Assembly (NCBI RefSeq): GCF_001723175.1
Contig: NC_064657.1
Span: 1,302,001 to 1,366,000, forward strand
Reading direction: 5' to 3'
DNA: 64,000 bases
Source of the DNA: Penicillium oxalicum
Taxonomy: Eukaryota; Ascomycota; Eurotiomycetes; Eurotiales; Aspergillaceae
Position numbers and translations under genes: made by a program
Shown here: one piece after another, positions 34,628-47,872 of the stretch
Layout: the number at the start of each line of letters is the position of its first letter
Position numbering within the stretch: position 1 is the stretch's first letter
The notes under the pieces: generated by a model
The model's input: the letters and a program-made list of their open reading frames with translations, nothing else
Database searches by the model: none
Told to the model about the DNA's origin: nothing

Positions 34628-35710
34628 ATGCCGAGAGACTGGATGATTGTTGCCTGTCTTTGCCTTGACGGGATCTTACAAGACACAGCGACAATTGAAG
34701 AGGGCGAGGAATTGCATCTTCTAATATTCATGTACGAGCAATCCGAGAATGCCTTCCACAGCGTGGAAGTTCGGAATCGACTCAGCTCCAGATTCATAAC
34801 GGTCCCAGACAAAATGGAATCAGAGGAACCAGAAGAATCAGAACCTACATCGTCTCCGCTCCAGCTGGCCGCAGGTCGAGGAGACCTGCACGAAATTCAA
34901 CGGCTCCTGTCCATCACCCCAGAAGGCCCCAATGAAGAGCCTCGCGGGTATTACGGAAGGACCGCTCTCCAAGCAGCGTCGGCAAACGGCTATTCTAGCG
35001 TAGTCAAGGCGTTGCTCCATGCAGGGGCTGATCCCGACGCAAAGGGAGGAAACAATGGGGGGAAGACCGCGCTCGTCCTGGCCGCAGAAGCAGGCCACTC
35101 CGACATCGTCGCTCAGCTGGTCTCATCCGGCGCAATGATCAACACCCAACCCTACAGATACTACGGCCGAACAGCTCTGCAGGCAGCTGCCGAGGGAGGT
35201 CATGAGGAACTCGTTCTCTGGCTACTTGCTCACGGCGCCAACATCAATGCACCTCCGGCCAGAGTCCACGGCCGAACAGCCCTTCAAGCCGCCGCCTTTA
35301 GCGGAAATGCGAGGATTGTGCAGACTCTGCTGGATCGCAATGCGAGGGTCAACGAGCCTCCCGTGCGTTACAAGGGGCTGACAGCCCTACAGGCTGCAGC
35401 TGTGCAGGGCCATGGTGAGATTGTCCGGCAATTGGTGGATGCGGGAGCTGATGTGAATGCGAATGGGGCGGGCTTGAACGGATATACAGCCTTGTCGGCC
35501 GCTGCGGAAATAGGCCATCTGGAGATCGTTCAGTCCTTGCTTGGTGCTGGGGCGGATGTGTCTCTTGTGTCTGGAAATCAGAGCCGGACGGCAGCTCAGA
35601 TTGCGTTCGCGAGAGGACATGTGGAGATTGGGCATATCCTACAGAGAGCGACCGCCGACGTGAGCTTGCGGGGGCAACCGGCCAGAATGAGACGAAGCGA
35701 GACGAGGTGA
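34628..35710 (+). CDS. Ankyrin-repeat protein
   Basis: A 360-codon exon contains about eight ankyrin repeats from residue 76 to 345. The central ones are unusually alike, 35 residues each, with the pattern G-R-T-A-L-Q-A-A-A near the start and a short Pro-containing insert before the next repeat (NAPPARVH, NEPPVRYK). Such repeats bind partner proteins and are often the sensor end of fungal NACHT/NLR-type proteins. No nucleotide-binding or effector domain is present here, so it is either a stand-alone adaptor or the separated C-terminal part of a larger gene. The first 62 residues (MPRDWMIVACL...) look unlike the rest; an alternative start at 34814 (MESEEPEESEP) directly before the repeats is equally good. 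The C-terminal RGQPARMRRSETR is basic. Confidence 0.8.
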   Translation: MPRDWMIVACLCLDGILQDTATIEEGEELHLLIFMYEQSENAFHSVEVRNRLSSRFITVPDKMESEEPEESEPTSSPLQLAAGRGDLHEIQRLLSITPEGPNEEPRGYYGRTALQAASANGYSSVVKALLHAGADPDAKGGNNGGKTALVLAAEAGHSDIVAQLVSSGAMINTQPYRYYGRTALQAAAEGGHEELVLWLLAHGANINAPPARVHGRTALQAAAFSGNARIVQTLLDRNARVNEPPVRYKGLTALQAAAVQGHGEIVRQLVDAGADVNANGAGLNGYTALSAAAEIGHLEIVQSLLGAGADVSLVSGNQSRTAAQIAFARGHVEIGHILQRATADVSLRGQPARMRRSETR

Positions 35711-36464
35711 AGCGTCTGGTGAAGTCCCTTTTCAAATCAGGTAATAACTGTGGGACGCTTGATGGGCCTAACAAGACAAGGTTTGGTCGGTGGACATTGG
35801 CGGAAGTAAGGGACTGGAATGGGGTCTGGCAGCAATCCTGCGCAAGAGCAGTGATCGTGAGACCCACCGGATCGAGATTCAGGTTCTTTCATTCCTGTGT
35901 TCTGAATCATTTCAAGGCCCACGTGAGCTTCGAGAACATGTCATTTCGCAGCTGGCATGCTCGAGTCTGGATGGCTGCGAAACCGAGTCATAGCCTTCTA
36001 ACCCCGGATTTTCTAATATTCTGATGGGCGTGGTGTGTAAGTCTTTTGGCTTACAACATACATTTTTGCTTAGCAGTGCATTATGTCGAATCATTCCTGC
36101 GCGGTGAAGTGTCGGATTCAAGTTGCTGAGTCCTCACAGCCCCAAGACGGAAGTGACGTGATTTCCATGCGGGCCCATCGTAGCTCAGGCCACATGACTC
36201 GCACTTTTGTTTGTTCATGTGATCCGCCGTTTTGTGTCCAGCAACTTTTTTAATCCTACAAAATGGACAGTTCTATCTCTCAGAATGAAACGACAAAGAC
36301 AATTCAATTGCTAAGGTGACCAAGAAAGTGTGCAATCAACCACCTCGGAGGTATTGATGATGATTTGCCTCGTCATCGGATTAAACTCCTCACAAACACG
36401 AAAGAAGTGACCAGCGCGTTTTCCGCCATGTCCCAGTTCCCCCACATGCAGACCACGCGCATTG
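35711..36464. other. Convergent intergenic spacer
   Basis: Lies between the 3' ends of the ankyrin (+) and GH26 (-) genes. No gene seen. Confidence 0.5.
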
Positions 36465-37709
36465 TTAAAGGCACTGCGAATAATACTGATTCTGGACTTG
36501 GCACGTGTATGGAGAGACACAAGAGCGAGCTCCCGTCCATCCTTGTCCGCCGCATTGACCGAACTGAGGCACAAGGCTGCCGGTGCTGCCCGAGGATGTG
36601 GAAGTGGTGGTCGTAGCAGGCTTAGTTTGGAGTGTTGTAGTCGATGAGCTGAATGAGCCTCCGGCCGAGCCCTGCTTCCACGAGCCCAGTCGTGATGGTC
36701 CGTCCAGAGTGATCACTTTAGAGTCGCCATACACCTGTTGCACATAACTGACTGAGTTGTAGCTCCCATCTTCAATGAACGAGCCAGACCAAGTCATCCA
36801 ATAAGCCCACAGTGCCCCTGAGCTGGTCATCTGGCTTGGGTCGGGGATATCGCCGACTTCAGCCAACGCGAGCATACGTGCCCCGTTGGTCAGGCCATAT
36901 AGTGTGTTCCACTGGTCGTGAAGGGGCCCATGGTCGCCCGGACTGGCGTATACATCGACAGTGGCAATGTCGCACTTGTCATTTCCGGGATACCAGTCAG
37001 AGGCGGCAGTGTTGCAGACCCAGATCAGGTTGTGAAGGTTGTGATATTGCGTCAAGCGCTGATACATGAGATTCCACAGCTGCTTGAAAGGCCCAGAGCC
37101 TTTGGCACCCCACCAGAACCAGCCTCCCTCGGGCTCATGGAGAGGTCGCCACAGCACAGGAACACCCGACGAGGCCAGCTTTTTCAGCTGAACCGCAATG
37201 GCGTCAATATCGCGGAGGATGAGCTGGTAGTTGCTCCCACCAGGACCTTCATTCATCGCTTGTTGCACATCAAAGCACGTCGCAGAGGTGTAGAAGCCTT
37301 TGTACCACGGCTGAGACGACGAGTCATACAGACAGGTGGGTGCATTCCAGTGCCAAACAACGGTGTTGATGCCCCCTTTCTGATCGAAAGCGATACAATC
37401 TTCGGCCGCGGACGAGGAAGCCCCGTAAGCAATTCTGGACGGGGAATAGTCCATGAAATCATTGCCCTGGATGGCGGGCGTCTTGCCAGTCTTGCTCTTC
37501 ACCCAGGCAACGTCAGATTTGTCCATTTGCCCGGACAGATAGTGATTGCCATAGGTGCTTTGCAAGTAACCCAGCAGGGCGCGTGCCCCAGAGTCTGCTT
37601 GGGGATCAATGGGGCTATAGGTCAGCCAATTCGCCCGAGCCGTGTGTCTGATCGGCTCAGCCAGGCTCAGCGCTGGTGCGAGTGCAAGAAGGGTGAGATG
37701 ATACTTCAT
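36465..37709 (-). CDS. GH26 endo-beta-1,4-mannanase with C-terminal CBM1
   Basis: A single exon encodes 414 residues. Residues 1-17 are a signal peptide ([17 protein letters not shown]). The GH26 catalytic domain spans about 25-330: acid/base Glu192 in [15 protein letters not shown] and nucleophile Glu284 in [12 protein letters not shown] Ser/Thr linker (residues about 345-378) leads to a fungal cellulose-binding CBM1 ([16 protein letters not shown]...YYSQCL) with the expected cysteines and aromatic residues. The secreted enzyme should cleave mannan and galactomannan backbones in plant biomass, held on cellulose by the CBM1. A TATA-like sequence lies about 110 nt upstream of the ATG. Confidence 0.95.
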   Translation of the reverse strand: MKYHLTLLALAPALSLAEPIRHTARANWLTYSPIDPQADSGARALLGYLQSTYGNHYLSGQMDKSDVAWVKSKTGKTPAIQGNDFMDYSPSRIAYGASSSAAEDCIAFDQKGGINTVVWHWNAPTCLYDSSSQPWYKGFYTSATCFDVQQAMNEGPGGSNYQLILRDIDAIAVQLKKLASSGVPVLWRPLHEPEGGWFWWGAKGSGPFKQLWNLMYQRLTQYHNLHNLIWVCNTAASDWYPGNDKCDIATVDVYASPGDHGPLHDQWNTLYGLTNGARMLALAEVGDIPDPSQMTSSGALWAYWMTWSGSFIEDGSYNSVSYVQQVYGDSKVITLDGPSRLGSWKQGSAGGSFSSSTTTLQTKPATTTTSTSSGSTGSLVPQFGQCGGQGWTGARSCVSPYTCQVQNQYYSQCL

Positions 37710-37817
37710 GATGAGTAGGTGAACTTTGGCTCTCTGTCTTCAGTAAATTCTGAGATGAGACTGTGAGTCTGAGTGTATGCGGTAAAAACCTTCTTCTCCT
37801 AGCAGCAGATCAGAGTC

Positions 37818-37826
37818 TTTAAATAT
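37818..37826 (-). promoter_or_regulatory. TATA-like box of the GH26 gene
   Basis: The minus strand reads ATATTTAAA about 110 nt before the ATG, a position usual for a core promoter in filamentous fungi. Confidence 0.35.
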
Positions 37827-39023
37827 CTCTGTATCGCCGTCACTCTCCAAATCCGATCCTCGATCACCGACCAGCGCCTCGAGTCAAATCCAAAGCCAGC
37901 CATGCCAATGGGGGGAAGCGAAAGAAAAAAGCACTATTGACGTGTGCATAAACGCAAACTCACTTTGAGCGCGGTGTCGCGCCCGAACATCGAGGTTACA
38001 GTCGGTCGTTTGAATCGTCAAAAGGATTCGCAGAATATAGTAAGACGCCAGCTCGGAGCTCATACAAGACACTGCCCGTTCAAGCCTAGCGTCCATCTAG
38101 ATTCACCGGCCAGTGTCAATTTGTTTCCAAATCCAGCCTGGACTCCCGTCCTTCTTCAGTCCCGAAAAGGAAACGGTGCTTCATTCAGCATTCTGTCTCC
38201 TCTTCCCCGCAGTCGCCACGCTGGACCTGTCAGCGCTCGAGCACTTTCATTGAGGGTGATGAAGTAGGTGATCAAGTCGTTTTCTGGGCAGAGTAACTCC
38301 GAAAGCTAGTTGTGGAAGGTGACAGCAAGTCATAGTCTTCAACACCCCAGCTTGGAGATTATGTTTATTTGTCTAATCACAAACGGAGAAAGTAGACAGG
38401 TGCGCCGGGGGTAGTATTTGACGAAAAATCCACACTCAAATGGCACACATACTGCCACTCGTTTGTCGGGGAATCACCTCGGCATTGCTCATCCTCGGCT
38501 GATACCTTAGGTTCGTGCTATACTAATGCGATACTAGCGGACCGCCACTAGCCCCCCTCCCTTGATGAGGATGTGCATGAACATGTGCCTATTTCAAGCA
38601 CCAAATAGAAGGGGGGAAAATAGAGAGCTGCGTATGCTGACACCGAACGCAGGGGTACGCATATACCTCAAATGGCTCATGGGATCATGCAAAGGCTCTA
38701 ATTCCCCCGCATTCTTCACCTTCTCATCAGTGCCCGGCGAGTGGGGGAGGAGGTGAGCCACAATCGGTACTCTCGGGCAGTTATCGGGGATTTGTCTCTC
38801 CATTGTTTGCCGATTTGGCCTGAAGCGATACGCAGCGCCGATGATATCGCCCCTTCTTATTGTTATATTGCTGGGTGAAGCTGTTATAAAGAATGTCCAA
38901 ATTTCCCTCATGTCATGTGCGAGCGTCAAGAGATCTTTCTAAAAGATCCCTCCCACTAAGTTCATCCTATACAAAACTTTCTCCCTTAGCGCATCTTTTT
39001 TTCCCCTGCGATGAACTCGTAAA

Positions 39024-39040
39024 CCCCCCCCCCCCCCCCC
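39024..39040 (+). repeat. Poly-C run (17 nt)
   Basis: Seventeen consecutive C residues in intergenic sequence (G run on the other strand). Confidence 0.9.
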
Positions 39041-40345
39041 TAATCTGGAAGTAACACGCTCTTAACGCTCCGATACCTCGGCAAGCACGCCCAAACTCTA
39101 TTTTTCTTGTCGAGAGGGTTCCTGCTCACTATCTACAATCTCATTTGACACAATGCATTCATCTCATAATTGTACTTTTCAGAAAAAAAAAACAAAAGAA
39201 AAAAGAACAGAGAGAGCAACTTCTATTCCCGACACGGCCATCCGTGCCAATTCCAGGCGAAAAACTTCTCCCCTGCTGCAGAAAGTTTAATTGTTGGAAC
39301 TTATAGCCCTAACTTATCAAGTGAGGAATCTAATATAACACACCCGACTGGGATTGTAAGAGAATGCTTTATGCAGATTTACGGTTAAGAATCTGGAATG
39401 ATCACTCCAAGTTACGGTATTACCTCGATTATTCCTCAAAATGGGTTCCAGTAGACATGACGAGATCTGGACTCCAAAGGCGTTTCCTTGAGATACGCAT
39501 TGAGAATATCCCGTTGTGTGCTGGGCTCCAAATTAGAAATACTATCCAGACGGTAGTATTTTCCGTGTAAAACAGGTTTGAGGGAGTCATTCTGGAAGAG
39601 CTTAGTATTGGGCTCCTTAAATTTGATTCAAGCTTGATACTTGTCCTTTTTCCTTTCTTTTTCACTTCTCTCTTTTCACAACTTGATCGCCAACGTGGAG
39701 TTGGAGAAATTAGATGAAGAGGTGCCTGCATATCTCTTATGATGCAATCTGATTGTTCTGGCAGTTGTAATACTACCTGGAAGAAGAGCAAATGACCATT
39801 GGCATGTAGATGCTGGTCAAGTGAGGGAATTGATTTGTATATATTTTTTTGATTCAACACTGTCTCGTTATATGCATATGGACATGTTGAGCAGAATTCT
39901 TTTTCAAAAAGCTCTGGTCAAGGAATTTTGTTCTTTCAAGGGTTATTGATGTTCATTAAAGATATTGCCCAGTATTTTTACTTAAAAATAAAATGTTGAG
40001 ACTGCACATGGATTCCAATCCGATCCACAAATGATATATTCAGAAAAATAGTATACTCAAGAAAGTAGGTAAAATAAAAAAAAAGGCTCCACATGCACAC
40101 CATCGAGCCCATTTGCGCTTCCGAATTTCAAAGCTCTCAATGCAAGTGCCAGCACGCAAGAGATAGTGGGCGAGGCCGGTCCAAACCATGAAGGATTAGA
40201 CCGAGGAAAAGAAAACTCCCCAGAATCCTGTGACGGGACGCATCCAAAAAGTCCACTGAACTCGATGCGCCTCTTTATCATTGTGATTATGCTGAACGTT
40301 GGAAACTTTCTCTCCAACCCCTCGCTCTAGCCCGGAACATCACAT

Positions 40346-41537
<1,192 letters not shown>

Positions 41538-44274
41538 TTAGCCTTCCATTCATCTTTCCATTTCTCCTCTTCACGGACAAAATAGCCGGGAATTGATGCA
41601 GATCCCCAAGCATCGGTGGAGTGGCCAGGAACGACTGGTCCCTCTTTCTCTCTTTCTCTTACACACACGCCGGCTCGGTCTCGCTCCTCTTGACCTTTGT
41701 CTCTTGGACCCCATCTGGGTCGTCAGGGATCTCAGGACCTCAGGGTCTTTGCGGTGGCAATGGCCCCAGGAGACCATTCCGCTTTGGCATTAGACTCTCC
41801 ATCTCAAGCATTTTTGTAACATGGCGTCTTGCCCATTCGAGCTAGTTCACCAACGGAATTCTCCCCTGTTCGACAGGACCGAGCGGGCCTCGTTGCCAAC
41901 TCCGCTTCTGTCCCCGAAAATTCCCCGCAATTCCACTGTCATCTTCCGCTCTTTCCTTGTCGGTGAATCCCTGAAGAAATGGAAGCATTTATCCAACCAA
42001 TTGGGTAAGTATCGCAATCGTGGAGCTGGAGAGAGATCCCGGTCGAGCTGGTCGGGTCAGCCTTTTTCCAGAAGAGAAGCGGGTCTGCGGTATACTCCAG
42101 TCACCCGGCACTTGGTCATGCAGAAAGCATCCGACGGCACGATGACAGCGGGGAAAGGGGGATATCGTGGGAAATCAGGAATCGGGAGAACCCTGGCAGG
42201 TGGTGATTGCTGAATCGAGACAAACCCCGTGTGGACCTCGACCGAGATGGGATTTTTTGTCAGGGTCATGAAACACCTCACTTGTTCGAGGTTGAATGGA
42301 CCTCATGTGGGCGGGGTCGACGAGGATTCCAGACTTTGGACAGTGGATGCCCGTGACGTTTCTCTTCGTTGACTTTCTTTCAGACGAGACGGCGCGGCCG
42401 GCTTCACCGAGATGGTTAACACAGCATAGTCGGGACGGTGGCGATCCGGAGGTGGCTGCTGCTTGGACAGAAGATGGGTTGAATGGAAGAAGAAGCGTTG
42501 GATGACCGTTTCGGAGTCTGGACGGTGGGGTCGTCATGTGTTCTTTTTTTTCGTTTTTTCCTTTTTCATCAGCCCTTCCATCTCTTGACTATTTCGCCAA
42601 TGCTTGAGATCCAGCCCAAACAGAACACCGATCAAGTAGGAATGGGCATTGCCTACTAGGCGGTTCTCACTAGGCAGGGTTCCAGATTCCCAGAATACTG
42701 AAGACTCGCGCATGTTGACCTCGTCTCAAACCCCATCCTCGAATCTCTTTCCCGACTGACCCAACCGAGGCTCTCCCGACTCCATCGACCGGCTCCACCA
42801 GACGGGCCACTGGAAAAGCGTTGACGAGCTACCAAATCCCTGAAGACGGCGCGCGATACATTGGTTCAGGTCCGATTGACACTTTGCGTCTGATCTCAAA
42901 GAGCCTCGGTTGCCGAGTTGATAGGCATCTCTACATATCCTGGTTCATTTCATTTTTGTGGAGATCCTCAGGAAAATGGATAGGGGACGGTTCTCGCCCA
43001 CCCTCTCAAAGTCTCCGATAAGAAGTGCGATGCTCCATCGAATTTACACCTTCTTCATATCTACACTACAGCCCATATTTACTTTGCCAACCTCCAGTCC
43101 CGACCTCGGCTGGTTCCGGTGAGCTCATCAAGTCGGGGCGTGGACGTTGCCATTTCCACTCTCGGGATATTGACAAAGGTTCTGGAACCCCCAACCCCAA
43201 CACAAGCTTCGTCTGGGAACCCCAGAATCAAACTTGATCGATCATGACATCCTGGTGACTGGCCATCACACCCTCCTCATACCACCCACGGACGATTCTT
43301 TGACACTCGAAATGCACCTCCATCTTCCCCTCCCCTCCTCCCCGGTCGCCGACTGTTGCTATCTCGCGTTCTCTCCTGAAGGTCCCTCCGTCTCTCCCTC
43401 TCCGTCTCCCCTCAAATCTGTCAATACCAACTTCTCATCACCAGTAGGCGATCTTGACTTTTCTCAACACGGAACGGCACCTTCAAATCATTCTCTATTG
43501 TCAGGGCCCCCCTTTTTTTTCGTGTCTTTTCTGGTCCGTCGTCCTTCCCGCCCCCACATCTGGCATGCAGATGGGAAAGGAAAACCCACTTTTGCAAGTT
43601 TAACAGCGAGCAAAAACACCTTACAAGGTTTGGCCCGCTTGGGTTTTGAGTTTGAGTCCCGTTCCATGGTTTGAGGGGGGCGGGTGGGAAACATTTGATC
43701 GAACGTCGAAGTAAAGGGTATGCTACAGCTTCACTTACAACGATGAGGACTCGTAATATCTACCTTTCAAGGGTGGATAGTCATTTACATAGTACTAAGA
43801 TAGCAACTATATGAGCTAATGTATATCATATAAAGTCTTGATTCAGCCTTAACCATACCCCTAGAGATACAAGACCAGGAACCTTGCTTCAGCGGAGGAA
43901 AACAAAAAGGGCCATACTGTCAAGACTCCAGGTCGCTGCCGAGACACTCACCAATCGACCAGTCACGACCGCCACACCTCAATGTTCAATACAAGTCCAT
44001 CCAATCTGCCCTCGGCTGGAAGGTGAACCGAAAAAAAGGACAATAAATCCAATAGCGTAACTTTAGAAACCCCATCAATGATCCCAGAATGGATATACAT
44101 GATTCTAGTAATCTACAAGAAATACATTCATCTACCTCTGGAAAATCATAGAATCTACTATCCACTTACTTAAATAACTGTACGCGCAACAAAGTCCAAT
44201 CTAGTCCAGAAAACTATCCCGAACCCTCGAGAATCTACTAGTAGATTCTTGCCGGAAATACGAAGAATGAAAAA

Positions 44275-44293
44275 GGGGGGGGGGGGGGGGGGG
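44275..44293 (+). repeat. Poly-G run (19 nt)
   Basis: Nineteen consecutive G residues, preceded by AAAA, in intergenic sequence. Confidence 0.9.
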
Positions 44294-45395
44294 AATAAAT
44301 CACGTATAATTGGAGGAACACTATTCGATCTACTTCATCGACCTGTGCAGTGCCCGTTCAACACATAAGAGAACAAGTACACATTTGAGTTTCTCTCCCC
44401 CGTGATTCCAGTCCCGCGATGATTTTTTTATTTGTCGAGGTTGATACATGATCAGATCTATAGACATATGTACCTATGTACCCAGAAGGAGGGGAATCTT
44501 ATAGAAATTTGTCAGTCTATCAATCAATCAATTACCATCTCTACCCGCATTAGGTACCTCCTACCTGCCCACTTCCACTAGCCAAGTACCTAACCATCTT
44601 GAATAAATAAGTTTGATCCCACCTTTTCCTCACTCACTCAATCACACACACTCTCTCTCTTTCTATCTCGTTTACCCGTACACAGCCCCTTGACCCTCTA
44701 GTCCATGGTGTCCATATTTCTCGACTCATTTGGTCCTTGTTGAAACGGAGGAGGCAAGATGAAGAGCTTCCTTTCAACAGATGGCCTACCATCCACGACG
44801 GTGGAACAAAGTACTAGGTCTCAAACGAAAGAAAAGATGATCCGAGTCGCGAGAGCCCAGGATCGTGCTTCATTGACAAGTCCATCATCATACCACCTTC
44901 CGCGATCCAGCCTCCTCAATCGACCGAGAAATGCTTTTACACTCTACACATAAATGGCAAGCCTATCAAACAGCACGAATACAATACAATTCACACGCTA
45001 TGGGGGAAAAAAAAGGCGAATGCAACAGGCTCAGGAGACAACATCAGGTGAGAAAGGTATATCTACCACGTAAGATTTCCAATATAATAAACAGGAGAAA
45101 TGAAGTGACAAGCGCAGGCCAACACGAAACCCTGGATCGGTATTGGAGAAAGAAGCAAAGGCTGGAGGAGGGGGGGTCTGCTGAGGGATGGCATATCCGT
45201 TCTCCTCATCAAAAGGCCCGGGGAGTTACCAAACAAGAGCAATGAACCCCTCCCCCAACACCCCACGAGTGACAAAGCCACAAACGGTCATCCCGGAGCC
45301 GGGAGAAAAAAGGGGAAAGGCTCCGGAATCCTCCTGTACAAAATTTTCACCAGATCGCAGGGCAGGTCATATCAGGGAGAACGTGACCATCCCGC

Positions 45396-47128
45396 TTAGA
45401 AGACGGAGGCACAGCCCCAGTGCTGCTCAACGTTGAAGGCACCGGGCTTCTTCCAGCCATCATCGGCGTAGGAGAAGAAGACGGACTTGGAGCCAATGGC
45501 AGAGACGATGGACTTGATAGCAGCCTCCTGCTGAGCGGTGCCGGGAACGGCGAGGCCGTTGGCGTCACCAGCGTTGGGCCAGCCAGTCTCGCAGTTGATG
45601 ACTTCCTTGCCACAGATCTCCTCGAGCTCCTTCAGCTCAGCGAGGGCGAACTCACCGGCCTGCTCGGCGGTGACCTGGGCGTTGAAGAAGGGGTGGATGT
45701 TGGCACCAACAATGTCGACCACACCGCAGAGAGTGGACTTGCCGTACTGCTGCCAGATGTTGATGGGCTCAGTGGTGGTGACCTGGCCAGAGTAACCAGC
45801 AGCCTTGAAGGTGGCCTTGCTGGAGGCAACGAAGCCGGCAAGGTCGCCCGCGGAGCAAGCGCCGGAGGAGATGGCCTCGTTACCAACAACGATGAGCTCG
45901 ACCATATCCCACTGAGCCCACTTGGCGATGGCATCGACCTGGTGCTGAGCGGCGGAGATACCGGAACCGTCAATGAAGACACCCATCATGATCTTGAGAC
46001 CGAGCTCCTTGCAAGCGGAGCCGATGTACTCGAGGCCGTTGCAGTCAGTGGAGTAGACACGGACCAGATCGAAGCCCTTGCTCTTGATGATCTTGAGGTT
46101 GTTGAAAATGTCGGACTGGGGCATGCAGTCACCACCGTTGGTGTACGGGGAGAAGGTCATACCGTACTGGCCAGCGCCAGTGACGCCGGAGCTGCTGGAG
46201 CCAGTGCTCACGGGAGCGGGAGAAGAGCTGACGACGGAAGGAGCGGAGCTCACAACGGAGGGAGCGGAGCTGACGGCGGAGGTGGCGACGGGAACGGGGA
46301 CGGCAGTGGTGGTGGCAGCCACGGCGGGGACAGTGGCCGCGGGGGCGGTGGTGCTAGCGAGACCGGTGGAGAAGGGGCAGACGTAGGTGTAGTCAGTGCG
46401 AGTGACGGTCACCACGGTGGCGGGCTGGGTGTAGGTGCCGGGGGTGATGGTCTGGGGGGTAGGGTAGACCAGGACGGTGCTGGTGGGCACGGAGGTGACG
46501 GTGCCGGGGACGACGGTGTAGGTACCGGCGGCGGGGCAAGTGTAGGTGGTCATCTCAATGACGCTGGTCACGGTGGTACCGCTGGGCTTGACGGTAGCGT
46601 AGGGGCAAGTGATGACGGTGCTGGTCTCAACAACGGTGGTCACTCCACCGATGGTGTGAGTACCACTGGGCACCTCGGTGGTGGTGGCACCGCAGACGGT
46701 GGTGGTGTCGGTCACGGTCAGGGTGGTGGCCGGGATGGTGTAGACACCGGTGGAGGAGAAGCTGGTCACACCGGGAGTGGGCAGAGTCGCCGCGGGGGTC
46801 GCCGGAGACGGGCTGGCAACAGGCTGGACCGAGGGGGTCACGGTGACAGTCTGGGTGGCGGTGCTGGTCGAGTGCAGAGTGCTGGTGCTGGTGGTGGTGG
46901 ACTCGGGAGTCACCTCGGGCACCAAGGTAGGGGAGCCCCAAACGGTGATGACCTTGGTGCTGCAGCCGCAGGTCTCCTCGGGACCGGGGACCAGGATGAA
47001 GAGGGCGACACAGCGACGCTGCTGGAGGCGTGACGGCGGTTGTGGATGGCTTCATGGCGGCGGTGCATGCCCGCATCGGCCATGGCGGAGCCCACCAGGG
47101 CGGCGGCCGCGAGGATGGAACCCTTCAT
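45396..47128 (-). CDS. GH17 cell-wall beta-1,3-glucanase with Thr-rich region (BtgE-like), N-terminal frame break
   Basis: The signal peptide frame starts at an ATG at 47128 (MKGSILAAAALVGSAMADAG, then HRRHEAIHNRRH). The main frame, open from upstream of residue pattern EETCGCSTKVITVW (about 46990) to 45396, encodes a Thr/Val/Pro-rich region with repeated TVTS-like units, a Ser-rich linker, then a GH17 catalytic domain: YGMTFSPYTNGGDC, FDLVRVYSTDCNGLEYIG, the acid/base Glu in IVVGNEAISSG and the nucleophile Glu in NCETGWPNAGDANG. This suits a secreted, wall-associated glucan-modifying enzyme. The two frames differ by one base and no intron of the right length modulo 3 keeps both the signal peptide and the Cys motif, so a one-base indel between 47030 and 46990 is likely, real or artefactual. 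Confidence 0.85.
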
Positions 47129-47853
47129 GATGGAAGATGGAGAGATGAACGGATCACCCGAAAGGAAAGAAGGAATGCCCGCTGAACGAGTGAAGCGGTG
47201 GTCAGTGTAGGCGAGAGAGAGACAGGATGTGTGCAGGAGAAGGAGGGAACGTGGGTTTTGAAGAGGAGAAGGGGAAGAGAGAGAAAGGGGAACGAAGTGG
47301 GCACGTTTGGTCTTTTTGTTGGAACAGGGGGGAGGGGCCAGTCAGCCAACTGGAAAGGAAAGACTCGTCACAGACGGTCACACTATTTCAGATTTGTCGA
47401 ATCTCCAGTCCGAAAAGAAAGGAGGTGGGGTTGGGTTGGACGCTGGCACCGGGAGTGGCACTGTGGACGGTGGCCGGTGGCCGGTGGACGCTGCAGGTAC
47501 ACATACAGATCCTGCAGGACCGCCGCACGGCAGGTATCATTGTGAGGTTTGTACCGTATGAGTAGGTACGGCTGGATATATTACCGACCGGTTGGCCTCG
47601 ATTTGACGTTAGGGGGCCAGATAGTGTGTCTAAAAGGATCGCGGTGGCCGAGACATCTCCCACTAGACAGGAGATCGCCCGAGGACCCCAAGAGCCAGAG
47701 GACATTCACAGACCCAACATTCTCGCATCCAGACCCTGAGACATGGGCTTTTTCAGCAGGACCCGAGAGTACCGTCACGACCGTGCGCTGTGCAGGCAGT
47801 CGGAGGCAGAAACCAGTACCTCTGAGGTCCTGCGGCCTGGGCAATTGGGGGGA

Positions 47854-47872
47854 GGGGGGGGGGGGGGGGGGG
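47854..47872 (+). repeat. Poly-G run (19 nt) with adjacent G6
   Basis: Nineteen consecutive G residues follow GGGGGGA. Confidence 0.9.

Larger units (their letters stand above)
37710..40345. other. Intergenic region between GH26 and GH12 genes
   Basis: No gene supported. The stretch 37710-38300 is the GH26 promoter. A 17-nt C run lies at 39024-39040, and A-rich stretches around 39180-39210 and 40075-40085. The last part is the GH12 3' UTR. Confidence 0.5.

Noticed and set aside
36918..37718. 266-codon open frame opposite GH26
   Set aside because: Antisense shadow of the mannanase exon.
43312..43674. Pro/Ser-rich 121-codon frame after a pyrimidine-rich stretch
   Set aside because: The composition simply reflects the CT-rich DNA; no domain or splice support.
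45420..47033. 537-codon Gly-rich open frame opposite GH17
   Set aside because: Gly/Asp/Val richness is the mirror of the Thr/Pro/Ser-rich coding strand; the GH17 motifs are on the minus strand.
46990..47128. Intron from GTGGGC near 47090 to CCTCCAG to explain the GH17 frame change
   Set aside because: It has the right length class but would delete the end of the signal peptide and has no branch site.
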